This document shows, piece after piece, positions 18,882-26,799 of a stretch of 64,000 nt of DNA. The stretch covers positions 434,001 through 498,000 of the forward strand of contig NZ_VMRJ01000003.1 of NCBI RefSeq assembly GCF_007713685.1, given 5' to 3'. Within the stretch, counting starts at the first letter, position 1; each line of letters opens with the position of its first letter. Made by a program: the position numbers and the translations under genes. The notes under the pieces are model-generated. The model searched no databases. It was given only the letters and a program-made list of their open reading frames with translations, and was not told the origin of the DNA. Source of the DNA: Hymenobacter setariae. GTDB lineage: Bacteria; Bacteroidota; Bacteroidia; Cytophagales; Hymenobacteraceae.

Positions 18882-21674
18882 CTAGTAGGTGTGACTACGG
18901 CCGCTCTCGGCCACTAACGCTCGTAGGGGTTCATTGAGGCCAGCTGCATCATTAAGCTCTTCAAGGGTAATGTGCAGGCGGTACTTCCAAAAGTGCTGGG
19001 GATTGCTAGGCACGTTGATTTGCTCATCGTGGGGGTTAGCGCGGCGCAGGTGGTTGTCCATGGCTAGCAGGTCTTGCAGCGGGAAGATGGCCCACATAGC
19101 CGGTGAGGCAAGGTGCTGCGCGATGATTTCGCGAATGACCCACGGCTCGGCGTAGTAGGGCGCTAACTGGCGCCAGTGCCCTAGGGTAGTTTCGAAAAAG
19201 CGCTGCGTGCGCACCCGGTCTTCTTCCCACCAGCCGCGCAGGGTGCTCATATCGTGGCTGCCGGGGCTCACTACCGATAGGTAGGGTGCATCGGCAGGGT
19301 GGCCAAACTCCGTTTCGGGGTTGGAAGGCATGCGCTGGATGTTGAGGCCCAGCATGCCGAGTTGCTTCATTACGCCGGGCACCGAGGCGGGTACCATCCC
19401 TAGGTCTTCGCCCGCGATGAGCATGTTAGTAGCGTAGCGCACGGGTGGCAGCTTTACCAGCCCCTGCTCGCGCCAAAACTCTTCGTGGCGGCGGAAGAAA
19501 AAGTCAACATAGATGTCATCGTAGAGCCGGCGGCGTGCTTCGTCACCGTCGAGCTCCCGGAAGCTATCCGACTTGTGGAGCGTGATGCGCGGGTGGAAAT
19601 AGTCATTGCCAGCCGGCAAGAAGAGCACCTCATTGACGAAGTGATACAAGCCCGGCCGCACGCGCAACAAGAAATCTTCGCGCTCAAAGTGCAGCTTGAT
19701 TTCCTCATCGATGTAGGTCTCTATTTGGCGCTGGCTGGCCACGTGCGGGCGCAGCTGAATGGCGCCGTACTCGTCGGCTACCATAAACTCGTCAAACACC
19801 GCTTGGGCATCGCCGCCAAAGGTGCGCTCCAGCAGGTGCCACCGGATGTAGGGCTCGCACAGGCGGCCATAGTTGAACCACCCTAGGCGGCGCTCAATCT
19901 CGTCGCGGTGCAGCGGCAGGGCGGGCGAGAAGTGACCCAGGAGCCCCTCGACCGAGTTGGCCGGCATTTCCCAAATGCGGAAGAAACCCAGGATATGGTC
20001 GATGCGCAGCATGTCGAAGTAGCGCGCCAGGTGGCTTAGGCGCTGCTTCCACCAGGCGTAGTTGTCCTCGGCCATGCGCTCCCAGTTGTAGGTGGGGAAG
20101 CGCCAGTTTTGGCCGGTGGTCGAGAAATCGTCGGGCGGGGCGCCGGCCTGCTGGTCCATGTGGTAGAGCTCGGGCTGCGTCCAAGCATCGACCGAGTGGC
20201 GGTAGATGCCGATGGGTAAGTCGCCCTTCAGCACCACGTGGCGCTCGCGGCCGTAGTTCACGGCGTCGGTCAGCTGCCGGTCGAGGTGGAACTGCGTGAA
20301 GAAGTGCAGGCCAAATTCATCAAAGTCCGGCCCGTGTTCATCTACCAGTTGCTCTAGGCCGTGGGGTGCCCGGAACTCCTGCGGCCACTCGTGGAAGTCG
20401 GCGGTGCCAAACCGGTCGCGCAGGCCTGAGAAGGCTGCGTACGGAATCAGCCACGAGCCCTGCTCTACCTTAAACTTGTGGAAAGCCGGGTCGGCCAAGA
20501 ACTTGGCTTTTTCCTGTTGGTAGAGCAGCTTCAAGAACTTCCATTTGGCGTTCATCACTGGCTCGTAGTCCACGAAGTCTTTAGCATTAAACTCTTGGCG
20601 CAACTGAGCTAGCTCGGCGGCCGCCTTCTTGTCTTTGAGCTTAGCAATGCCTTCGAGGTGCAGGTACTGCGGGTGCAGCGCAAACACCGAAATGGCCGCG
20701 TAAGGGTACGAATCGACCCAGGTATGGGTAGCCGTAGTGTCGTTGATAGGCAGCACCTGCACCACGCTCATGCCGGTTTTGGCAGCCCAGTCCATGAGCA
20801 GCTTCAGGTCGGGAAACTCGCCTACGCCTAGGCCCTGCTCGCTGCGCAGCGAGAATACAGGCAGCGCCACGCCTGCCCCGCGCCAAGGCCCAGCAGCGTA
20901 GCGGAAGCCCTCATCATCGGCCACGTGCAGGGTACCGGGGGCAGCACTGCCGGCAGGCAGCACGCGGTTGTCGCCGGTTTCGAGTTGCACTACGGTTTGG
21001 GTGGTCGGGTCCCAAATGCCGTACTTATACTGCAGCTCAGCTTCAGGGTGTTGTAGGGTTACGTCGGCCTGCCAGTAAGGGTAGTCGGCATCCGACAGTA
21101 CCAGGGCCGGGCCTTGGTCCCAGGCCCCTAGGGCGGGGTCAGAGCCTAGCACGCATACTTGGTGCCCCGTAGCCACGCGCGGCGCGGCTAGGCGCAAACG
21201 CAAACTGGTGGCTGGGGCGGCGGCCACTGCTAGAATAGGGTCGGCTTTCTTTTTGCCCTTAGCAACCTTAGTAGCGGCTATTTTGGCGGCCGGCGCAGTA
21301 GGGGCGGGGCGGCGAAAGAGCGCTTTGGTAAAGGCGGAGGTAAACAGCTCATTGTCGTCTTGGGCGGGCGCGCGCCAGTAGTCGCGCACGTCTAGGTGCT
21401 CGTAGCCGGCCGCAGGCAGGGCTAGGGTGCGGTTATCGCCCCACTCCCACACGGCGCCACCGCCCTCAAATAGTAGCACATACTTATACGAAATAGGGGC
21501 CGCGGCCGCCTCGGCGGGTACCTCTACCTCGGCGCTCCAGCGAGTAGTAGTTTCGTCGTAGTGCAGGGGTAGAGCCTGGGCTAACTCCCAGTGGCCCAGC
21601 GCAGGCAGCGAGCCGCACAGCACCATGCGCTGGCCGTAGGTAGTGCGGTAAGGGAGAGAAAAGTGAACAGTCAT
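18882..21674 (-). CDS. malQ: 4-alpha-glucanotransferase, DPE2-like (GH77 with two CBM20 modules)
   Basis: Cytosolic disproportionating enzyme that transfers glucan segments between malto-oligosaccharides. Residues about 1-105 and 153-262 are two starch-binding CBM20-like modules (GSLPALGHW and GSDPALGAW motifs). A GH77 catalytic domain follows, with the nucleophile Asp559 in MLRIDH, the acid/base Glu756 in AGEDLG and the third carboxylate Asp808 in GSHDMS. The tandem CBM20 plus GH77 layout is that of plant DPE2 and its bacterial relatives. I start it at ATG 21674 (MTVHFSLPYR, 930 aa), because the upstream alternative is a TTG adding nine residues before the CBM20 fold. It has no signal peptide, so it acts on imported maltodextrin, consistent with the glucan genes at 41-49 kb. 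Confidence 0.93.
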   Translation of the reverse strand: MTVHFSLPYRTTYGQRMVLCGSLPALGHWELAQALPLHYDETTTRWSAEVEVPAEAAAAPISYKYVLLFEGGGAVWEWGDNRTLALPAAGYEHLDVRDYWRAPAQDDNELFTSAFTKALFRRPAPTAPAAKIAATKVAKGKKKADPILAVAAAPATSLRLRLAAPRVATGHQVCVLGSDPALGAWDQGPALVLSDADYPYWQADVTLQHPEAELQYKYGIWDPTTQTVVQLETGDNRVLPAGSAAPGTLHVADDEGFRYAAGPWRGAGVALPVFSLRSEQGLGVGEFPDLKLLMDWAAKTGMSVVQVLPINDTTATHTWVDSYPYAAISVFALHPQYLHLEGIAKLKDKKAAAELAQLRQEFNAKDFVDYEPVMNAKWKFLKLLYQQEKAKFLADPAFHKFKVEQGSWLIPYAAFSGLRDRFGTADFHEWPQEFRAPHGLEQLVDEHGPDFDEFGLHFFTQFHLDRQLTDAVNYGRERHVVLKGDLPIGIYRHSVDAWTQPELYHMDQQAGAPPDDFSTTGQNWRFPTYNWERMAEDNYAWWKQRLSHLARYFDMLRIDHILGFFRIWEMPANSVEGLLGHFSPALPLHRDEIERRLGWFNYGRLCEPYIRWHLLERTFGGDAQAVFDEFMVADEYGAIQLRPHVASQRQIETYIDEEIKLHFEREDFLLRVRPGLYHFVNEVLFLPAGNDYFHPRITLHKSDSFRELDGDEARRRLYDDIYVDFFFRRHEEFWREQGLVKLPPVRYATNMLIAGEDLGMVPASVPGVMKQLGMLGLNIQRMPSNPETEFGHPADAPYLSVVSPGSHDMSTLRGWWEEDRVRTQRFFETTLGHWRQLAPYYAEPWVIREIIAQHLASPAMWAIFPLQDLLAMDNHLRRANPHDEQINVPSNPQHFWKYRLHITLEELNDAAGLNEPLRALVAESGRSHTY

Positions 21675-21797
21675 TGAGGCAAACCAGAGTAAGGAGCGCA
21701 AGATACTGCCCCAGCCCGGGGCCCAACTACCAGAGCGGGCGCGCCGTATGGGGCAGCAAGTTGCCTACGTAGCCACTGGCTGCGGGGTCTATCCTCC

Positions 21798-21805
21798 TAC
21801 TTTTG
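21798..21805 (+). promoter_or_regulatory. -7 box abutting a start codon
   Basis: TACTTTTG matches TAnnTTTG and ends three bases before the ATG at 21809; CTG 19 bp upstream is a weak -33. Transcription would begin at or next to the AUG, implying a leaderless message. Confidence 0.45.
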
Positions 21806-21808
21806 TAT

Positions 21809-22582
21809 ATGATTCGTCTTGTACTTGCCACGCTGCTGAGCGGCAGCCTAGCGGCGGGGCTATCGGCCCCGGCCCAGGCCGCGCCGGCCGACTACCGTCC
21901 GCCCCGCCACTTCTACACGCCCAGCCACCAGCCCTACCGCCGGCTGCCCACGCGCTTGGCGTTCGGTTTCAACCTAGCCAATTACAACGGCGACCTCACC
22001 GGCCGGCTACGCGACAATACCCTGCGCCTGGGTTTGAGCCTAGGACTGGTGCGCACGCTCAGCCCACACCTCACCTTCGGGGCCGACCTAGGGTATGTCA
22101 AGTTCAAGGCCGTAGACCAATACCCCGACCGCGGCTATCGCTTTGAGGGTACTAATGCGTTGCTGACGACATTCTTGCGCTATAATATCTTAGCCGACAA
22201 GAGCATGTACCTAGGGCCCAACCGTCGCTCCACCACGTGGCAGCCCTTCTTGCAGGCGGGCGTAGGAGGTATGGTCTACAACCCCACCCCGGCGCAAGTG
22301 GTGCTCGGTAGCACGGTGCCGCTAGTCGCCGAGGGCAACAACACAGCTACGTTCTCGGGCGTGGCAGCTGTGCTGCCTGTGGGCGCTGGGATTACGCTAC
22401 GTGCCAGCCGCTCGCTCTACTTTACGCTAGAAGGCTTGTACTACTTCACCAGTTCCGACTTGCTTGACGGTATCAGCCAGCGTGGCAACCCCAACTCGGT
22501 TGATAGCTTCATGACCGGCGCGCTCAAAATTGAGTATGCTTTCTACAAAAAGAAGGGTAAGCCGCTTGTGCACTTTGATTAA
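21809..22582 (+). CDS. Outer-membrane beta-barrel protein, function unknown
   Basis: Predicted small outer-membrane barrel of 257 residues. The N-terminus (MIRLVLATLLSGSLAAGL...AQA) is a signal peptide of about 23-25 residues. The mature part alternates hydrophobic and polar residues with many aromatic strand ends, for example LAFGFNLANYNGDLTG and RSLYFTLEGLYYF, as in DUF6089-like Bacteroidota barrels. The ATG at 21809 is chosen over a TTG two codons upstream that lies inside the promoter box. It is divergent from malQ with a 134-bp gap, but nothing ties it to glucan use. No enzymatic motif is visible. Confidence 0.75.
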   Translation: MIRLVLATLLSGSLAAGLSAPAQAAPADYRPPRHFYTPSHQPYRRLPTRLAFGFNLANYNGDLTGRLRDNTLRLGLSLGLVRTLSPHLTFGADLGYVKFKAVDQYPDRGYRFEGTNALLTTFLRYNILADKSMYLGPNRRSTTWQPFLQAGVGGMVYNPTPAQVVLGSTVPLVAEGNNTATFSGVAAVLPVGAGITLRASRSLYFTLEGLYYFTSSDLLDGISQRGNPNSVDSFMTGALKIEYAFYKKKGKPLVHFD

Positions 22583-22638
22583 AAAGACTAGCCTAAGCTC
22601 AGCTGGCAGGATAGCTGCATAGCGGCAGTTAGTTACAG

Positions 22639-22709
22639 ATAAAACCGAAGCTCTGTCGGAGCGACCCCACTAAATATGTGGGTCGCCCCGACGGAGCTTC
22701 GGTTTTATT
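22639..22709. terminator. Long hairpin terminator between convergent genes
   Basis: Arms of about 31 bp (ATAAAACCGAAGCTC... and its complement) pair with two mismatches and one bulge around a TAAATAT loop. The outer A/T runs let it act in both directions for the barrel gene and the M20 gene. The arms are far longer than needed for termination, so it may derive from a palindromic repeat. Confidence 0.8.
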
Positions 22710-22748
22710 AACCATTGCGGCTGCCTAACCTAGGCAACAAGGACTGCG

Positions 22749-24059
22749 CTACTTTTTGGTCAAGTAGTCTACGGCCAGCGTAGCCAACGTTTTTACGCCT
22801 AGCGGGAAAGCGCTCTCGTCGACCTTGAAGCCGGCGGTATGGTGGTCGGCTACGGTAGCGGGGTCGGTGCCGGGTGCGGTGCCACCTAGGAACACAAATA
22901 GGCCGGGTATTTTTTCCTGATAGCAGGCAAAGTCCTCGGCGCCGGTCACGGCCTTTATCTCGACCACGTTCTTGGCCCCCGCCACGCGCTGCATGGTGGG
23001 CAGCATGCGGGCCGTGAGGGCCGGGTCATTGAAAGTGACGGGCACGTAGGGCTCGATGCCGACCTCGGCAGTGGCGCCGTTGGCCGCCGCAATGCCGTTG
23101 GCAGTGCGCTTGATGGCGGCCCAGATGCGCTGCTGCGTGTCGGGGCTAAAGGCCCGGATGGTGCCGCTGAGCGTGGCATCGGGCGGAATGATGTTGTAGC
23201 GCACGCCCGCCTGCACGGTGCCCACCGTGACCACGGCGGCGTCTTGGGTAAGGTCGGTTTGGCGGCTCACGATGGTTTGCAGAGCCGTGATAATCTCGGC
23301 GGCCGTTACTACCGGGTCGATGCTGCTCCAAGGCTTGGCGCCGTGGCTGCCCTTGCCAATAACCTTGATGCTGAAGCGGTCAGAGCTGGCCATTTCGCCC
23401 CTGGGGCGGTATTGCAGCTGCCCTACCGGCGCCGACGCCCAGATGTGCAGCCCGAAGATGGCCTCCACCTTGGGGTTTTCGAGCACACCCTCTTGCACCA
23501 TCAGCTTGGCCCCACCTACCACGCCGGGCAGCGAGCCCTCCTCAGCGGGCTGGAAAATAAATTTGACCGTGCCGGGTAGGTCTTTTTTGAGCTGGCTCAG
23601 CACCTCGGCAGCGCCCAGCAGCATGGCCACGTGCGTGTCGTGGCCGCAGGCGTGCATCACGCCCACGGGCTGCCCTAGGTAGGTAGTCTTGACGGTGCTG
23701 GCAAAAGGCAGGCCGGTGCTTTCCGTGATGGGCAGGCCATCCATATCGGCGCGTAGGGCCACTACGGGGCCGGGCTTGCCGCCCTTCAAAATGCCCACTA
23801 CGCCGGTGCGGCCCACGCCAGTTTGCACTTCTATACCTAGGGCTTTGAGCTGAGCCGCGATGAGGGCGGCCGTGCGGTTTTCTTCATTGCCGAGCTCGGG
23901 GTGCTCGTGCAGGTCGCGGCGCCAGCCCACCACCTTGGCCTGCTCGGCGGCGGCCAGCTGGGCAATGCGGGCATCGAGAGGCGCGCGCTGAGCGCGGGCG
24001 GCGGGGGCAGTGGCTAGTAGCCCTAGGCCAGCTAGCAGAGTAGGTAACGCGTGTTTCAT
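22749..24059 (-). CDS. Secreted M20-family amidohydrolase
   Basis: Metal-dependent hydrolase of the M20D type (N-acyl amino acid / hippurate / IAA-conjugate amidohydrolases), expected to release an amino acid from an N-acyl or peptide conjugate; substrate not predictable. A signal peptide (MKHALPTLLAGLGLLATAPAA) places it in the periplasm, which is unusual for the mostly cytosolic family. Metal ligands are visible: Cys138 and His140 in HACGHD, Glu173/Glu174 in PAEEG, His205 in GLHIWA, plus RRDLHEHPE near residue 48. The ATG at 24059 (436 aa) is preferred to a TTG three codons upstream. Length is normal. CCAAGGTA just upstream (minus strand TACCTTGG, 24072-24065) is a near-consensus -7 box giving an almost leaderless message. 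Confidence 0.9.
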   Translation of the reverse strand: MKHALPTLLAGLGLLATAPAARAQRAPLDARIAQLAAAEQAKVVGWRRDLHEHPELGNEENRTAALIAAQLKALGIEVQTGVGRTGVVGILKGGKPGPVVALRADMDGLPITESTGLPFASTVKTTYLGQPVGVMHACGHDTHVAMLLGAAEVLSQLKKDLPGTVKFIFQPAEEGSLPGVVGGAKLMVQEGVLENPKVEAIFGLHIWASAPVGQLQYRPRGEMASSDRFSIKVIGKGSHGAKPWSSIDPVVTAAEIITALQTIVSRQTDLTQDAAVVTVGTVQAGVRYNIIPPDATLSGTIRAFSPDTQQRIWAAIKRTANGIAAANGATAEVGIEPYVPVTFNDPALTARMLPTMQRVAGAKNVVEIKAVTGAEDFACYQEKIPGLFVFLGGTAPGTDPATVADHHTAGFKVDESAFPLGVKTLATLAVDYLTKK

Positions 24060-24361
24060 GGCTCCCAAGGTACGGCTAGCCGCCTAGGGTAAAAATGGGT
24101 AGCGAATTTTGGGTCCAGCCGCGTCGTGCTTAGTGCAGCTTAACCTTGGCGCTGGGTGGCGTACCAGCCAGCTCTTCCAAGGGGCGCCAGGTCTATTCTA
24201 GAAATCGCAATGCATTATTAGGCACTTAGTGCAAAAAGCTGGTAGCTGCCACGCAGCTAGCCTTATAGCTTCGTAAGCCTAACTAAAAAATAACTTGGCC
24301 GGAACATTGCTTTTGCAGCGGCTTGTTATACCCTGGCTGCCATCGGGGCTAGGATGGTGCT
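24060..24361. other. Gap between M20 hydrolase and PAP2 gene
   Basis: Divergent intergenic region with moderate GC content. Apart from the near-consensus -7 boxes at its two ends, I see no conserved structure, repeat or coding frame. Confidence 0.6.
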
Positions 24362-24369
24362 TATTTTTG
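24362..24369 (+). promoter_or_regulatory. Candidate -7 box for the PAP2-like gene
   Basis: TATTTTTG matches TAnnTTTG and would give a leader of about 35 bases to the ATG at 24410. CTG 22 bp upstream is a weak -33 element. Confidence 0.45.
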
Positions 24370-24409
24370 CAGGCTCAATAGAGGTTCGGCTCTTTTTATC
24401 GACAGCGTT

Positions 24410-25114
24410 ATGCGTGTTTTTCCGCTCGTTTCTACTCGTTCGCTCGCTCGCACTCCAGCTGGCTCGCCGGCGGTAGACGACGGCCACTGGGGGCAGGCCC
24501 TGGCGCAGCCCGCGTTTCGGCGCAGCTGGCTAGTGCTAGCCTTGCTGTTTGTGGTGCTGCTGTCGCTAGTGCCAGGCTTCTTTCTCTATATTCAGCAGAG
24601 GCCTGGGGCGGTGGCTACCGACCCACTGCTGGCCCTGGTGCCGCGCCACGACGTGGCCGTGCCGGTGTTCGCGCTTATGTATGGCAGCGTGCTGGCCGCC
24701 ATGGGCTGGCTAACGCGCCAGCCGCACCTGTTTTTACGGGGCTTGTGGGGTTATCTCTTTCTATTGGTGCTGCGCATGTCCACTATCTGGCTGGTGCCGC
24801 TGGTTCCGCCACTCGACTTGCTGCCCATGCCTGACCCCTTCCTGGCGCTCGTGTTCCATACTAATGCCAGTGAGGCCATCACCAAAGACTTATTTTTCTC
24901 GGGGCACACTTCCACGGTAGTGTTGCTGGCCTTGGCCGTGCGCGGGCGCTGGTGGCGTGGGGCGTTAGCTGTGGCGGCCGTGCTAGTGGGCTTGTTGGTG
25001 CTGGTGCAGCGCGTACACTACAGCTACGATGTTCTGGCCGCGCCCTTCTTTGCCTGGCTGGCCTACTGGGCGGCTGGGTTTGTAGTGCGGCCCGCTGCAG
25101 AAACCCGCGCTTAG
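24410..25114 (+). CDS. PAP2 / sphingomyelin-synthase-like membrane protein
   Basis: Integral membrane lipid phosphatase or head-group phosphotransferase of 234 residues. About six hydrophobic segments lie between residues 40 and 225. The catalytic motifs match the PAP2_C (sphingomyelin synthase-like) pattern: SGHT with His166, then VHYSYD with His203 and Asp207. The first segment (RRSWLVLALLF) follows a 35-residue soluble N-terminus. Since many Bacteroidota make sphingolipids, a ceramide or diacylglycerol head-group enzyme is plausible, but the substrate cannot be read from sequence. It is convergent with the MATE gene and shares a terminator with it. Start ATG is supported by the nearby -7 box. 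Confidence 0.75.
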   Translation: MRVFPLVSTRSLARTPAGSPAVDDGHWGQALAQPAFRRSWLVLALLFVVLLSLVPGFFLYIQQRPGAVATDPLLALVPRHDVAVPVFALMYGSVLAAMGWLTRQPHLFLRGLWGYLFLLVLRMSTIWLVPLVPPLDLLPMPDPFLALVFHTNASEAITKDLFFSGHTSTVVLLALAVRGRWWRGALAVAAVLVGLLVLVQRVHYSYDVLAAPFFAWLAYWAAGFVVRPAAETRA

Positions 25115-25140
25115 GTAGTACCTAGGCAGCGTGAAAGACG

Positions 25141-25188
25141 AAAAAAAAGAACCGCCGAATAGCACTGCTATCCGGCGGTTCTTTTTTT
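25141..25188. terminator. Bidirectional terminator
   Basis: A stem of about 22 bp (A7-GAACCGCCG...ATAGC pairing GCTAT...CGGCGGTTC-T7) with an ACT loop and one internal mismatch separates the convergent PAP2-like and MATE genes. Confidence 0.9.
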
Positions 25189-25214
25189 AACGCGACTCAA
25201 TGATGCCAGCTTCC

Positions 25215-26615
25215 CTAGGCCGGTTCCGCTACGGGTGCGGGGGCCGGGGCGGGAGTGAGGTTTTCGCGTAGCCACTGGCCGCGTAGATACCACACGGCGG
25301 CTAGCAGCGCCGACAGCACATTGGCTACCACAAACGACCACCAGAGGCCGTGGAAGCCCAGTGCCGTATGCCGTGATAGATACCATGCCACCGGAAACTG
25401 TAGGCCCCACACCCCAATAATAGTCAGTACCATGGCCCCTAGGGTGTTGCCAGCTCCGCGCAGCGCACCCGAGATGCACTGCTGCACCCCCGTAAAGCAC
25501 AGACTACCCACCGCAATGCGCACAAACTCTACAGCGTCGCGCGTCACGGCTTCATCGCCCTTCAAGAAGAAGCGCACCAGCGGCTCGGCGGCCAGCCACC
25601 CGGCCGCCCCCACCAGCAGCAGGCCCGTAAAGCTGAGCCCAATGGCATAGTTGGCCGTTTGGCGGGCTCGAGGCAGGTTGCGGGCCCCGATGTTTTGGGC
25701 CACCAGCGTAGAGCACGCCAGCGAGATGCCCAGCGCCGGAATGATACCTAGGGCCAGAATGCGCGAGCCGATGCCATACGTAGCCAGCACGGTAGTGCCG
25801 AAGGCCGCGGCCAGCCCCGTCATCATCGACAGCCCGAGGGCGCGGGCCGAGAGGTCGACCGACGAGGGTAGGCCTAGCCGCACCGAGCGGCTCATAAGCG
25901 CCCAGTCGGGTTGAAAACCGCGAAAGCTGAGTTGAATGCCCGACTTGCCACGCAGCAATACCGCTAGGCCGATGCCAAAGCTCAGCACCTGAGTCGTAAG
26001 CGTGGCCCATGCTGCCCCGGCCACGCCGAAGGCGGGCACTGGCCCCCAACCATCAATAAAGAGCGGGTCGAGCCCGAAATTGAGCGCTAGCGTGCCGATG
26101 TTGATGTAGAGCGGAATGCGCACCTCGCCCACGCCTCGCATCAGGGCCTGAAACATGAGGAAGCCGAAGTTGAACACCAGCCCCAGCATCAGCACTCGCT
26201 GAAACGAATTGGCCAAATCAAAAATATCGTTGCCCACCCCGAAAAGGCGCAGAATGAGCGGCGATGCCGCGTAGGCACCCACCGTAAGTACCAGCGCCAG
26301 CGCCGTTTCCAGCACCAGCGACTGCGCTGCCACGTGGTTGACCATTTTCAGGTTACGCGCTCCAAAGTTTTGGGCTACTAGCACCGAGCCGGCCACCGAA
26401 AACCCCGAGCCTAGGGCCACCAGCAGGAAGTTGATGGGAAAGCACACCGCCACGGCGGCTACTGCATTGGCCCCCAGTCGGCCCACCCAGTAGGCATCTA
26501 CGAGCTGGTAGCCGGTTTGGAGCAGGTTGCCAAACACAATGGGCAGGGCCAGCGTGAGCAGCGATTTTAGAATGGGGCCTTCGGTAAGACTGGGGCGAGC
26601 GGCGGTAGGATTCAT
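25215..26615 (-). CDS. MATE family efflux transporter
   Basis: Inner-membrane multidrug/toxin exporter of the MATE (NorM/DinF-like) family, with 12 predicted membrane helices in two similar halves. The family landmarks LPIVFGNLLQTGYQLVDAYW near the N-terminus and LGLPSSVDLSARAL opening the second half are visible, along with paired VAQNFGARN and VAQNIGARN repeats. I choose the ATG at 26615 (MNPTAARPSL, 466 aa, usual family length); the frame extends upstream but would run into the start region of the divergent GH15 gene. Substrate unknown. Confidence 0.92.
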   Translation of the reverse strand: MNPTAARPSLTEGPILKSLLTLALPIVFGNLLQTGYQLVDAYWVGRLGANAVAAVAVCFPINFLLVALGSGFSVAGSVLVAQNFGARNLKMVNHVAAQSLVLETALALVLTVGAYAASPLILRLFGVGNDIFDLANSFQRVLMLGLVFNFGFLMFQALMRGVGEVRIPLYINIGTLALNFGLDPLFIDGWGPVPAFGVAGAAWATLTTQVLSFGIGLAVLLRGKSGIQLSFRGFQPDWALMSRSVRLGLPSSVDLSARALGLSMMTGLAAAFGTTVLATYGIGSRILALGIIPALGISLACSTLVAQNIGARNLPRARQTANYAIGLSFTGLLLVGAAGWLAAEPLVRFFLKGDEAVTRDAVEFVRIAVGSLCFTGVQQCISGALRGAGNTLGAMVLTIIGVWGLQFPVAWYLSRHTALGFHGLWWSFVVANVLSALLAAVWYLRGQWLRENLTPAPAPAPVAEPA

Positions 26616-26799
26616 AAGCCCTCTTACTACGGTATACGCCCCGGCCAGGCTGCCTCGGAGCAAAGGCTGGATAGAGCTGGCGCGCTGAGCAGCGGAATTT
26701 TGCTTCGCGCTAGTGAGCCCTAGGTATAACCCCGGCCGCCTGAATGGGGTACACCCCGCTACTACCAGCCCGGTGCGTAGCCGGGGCTCCTCCTTTCGT

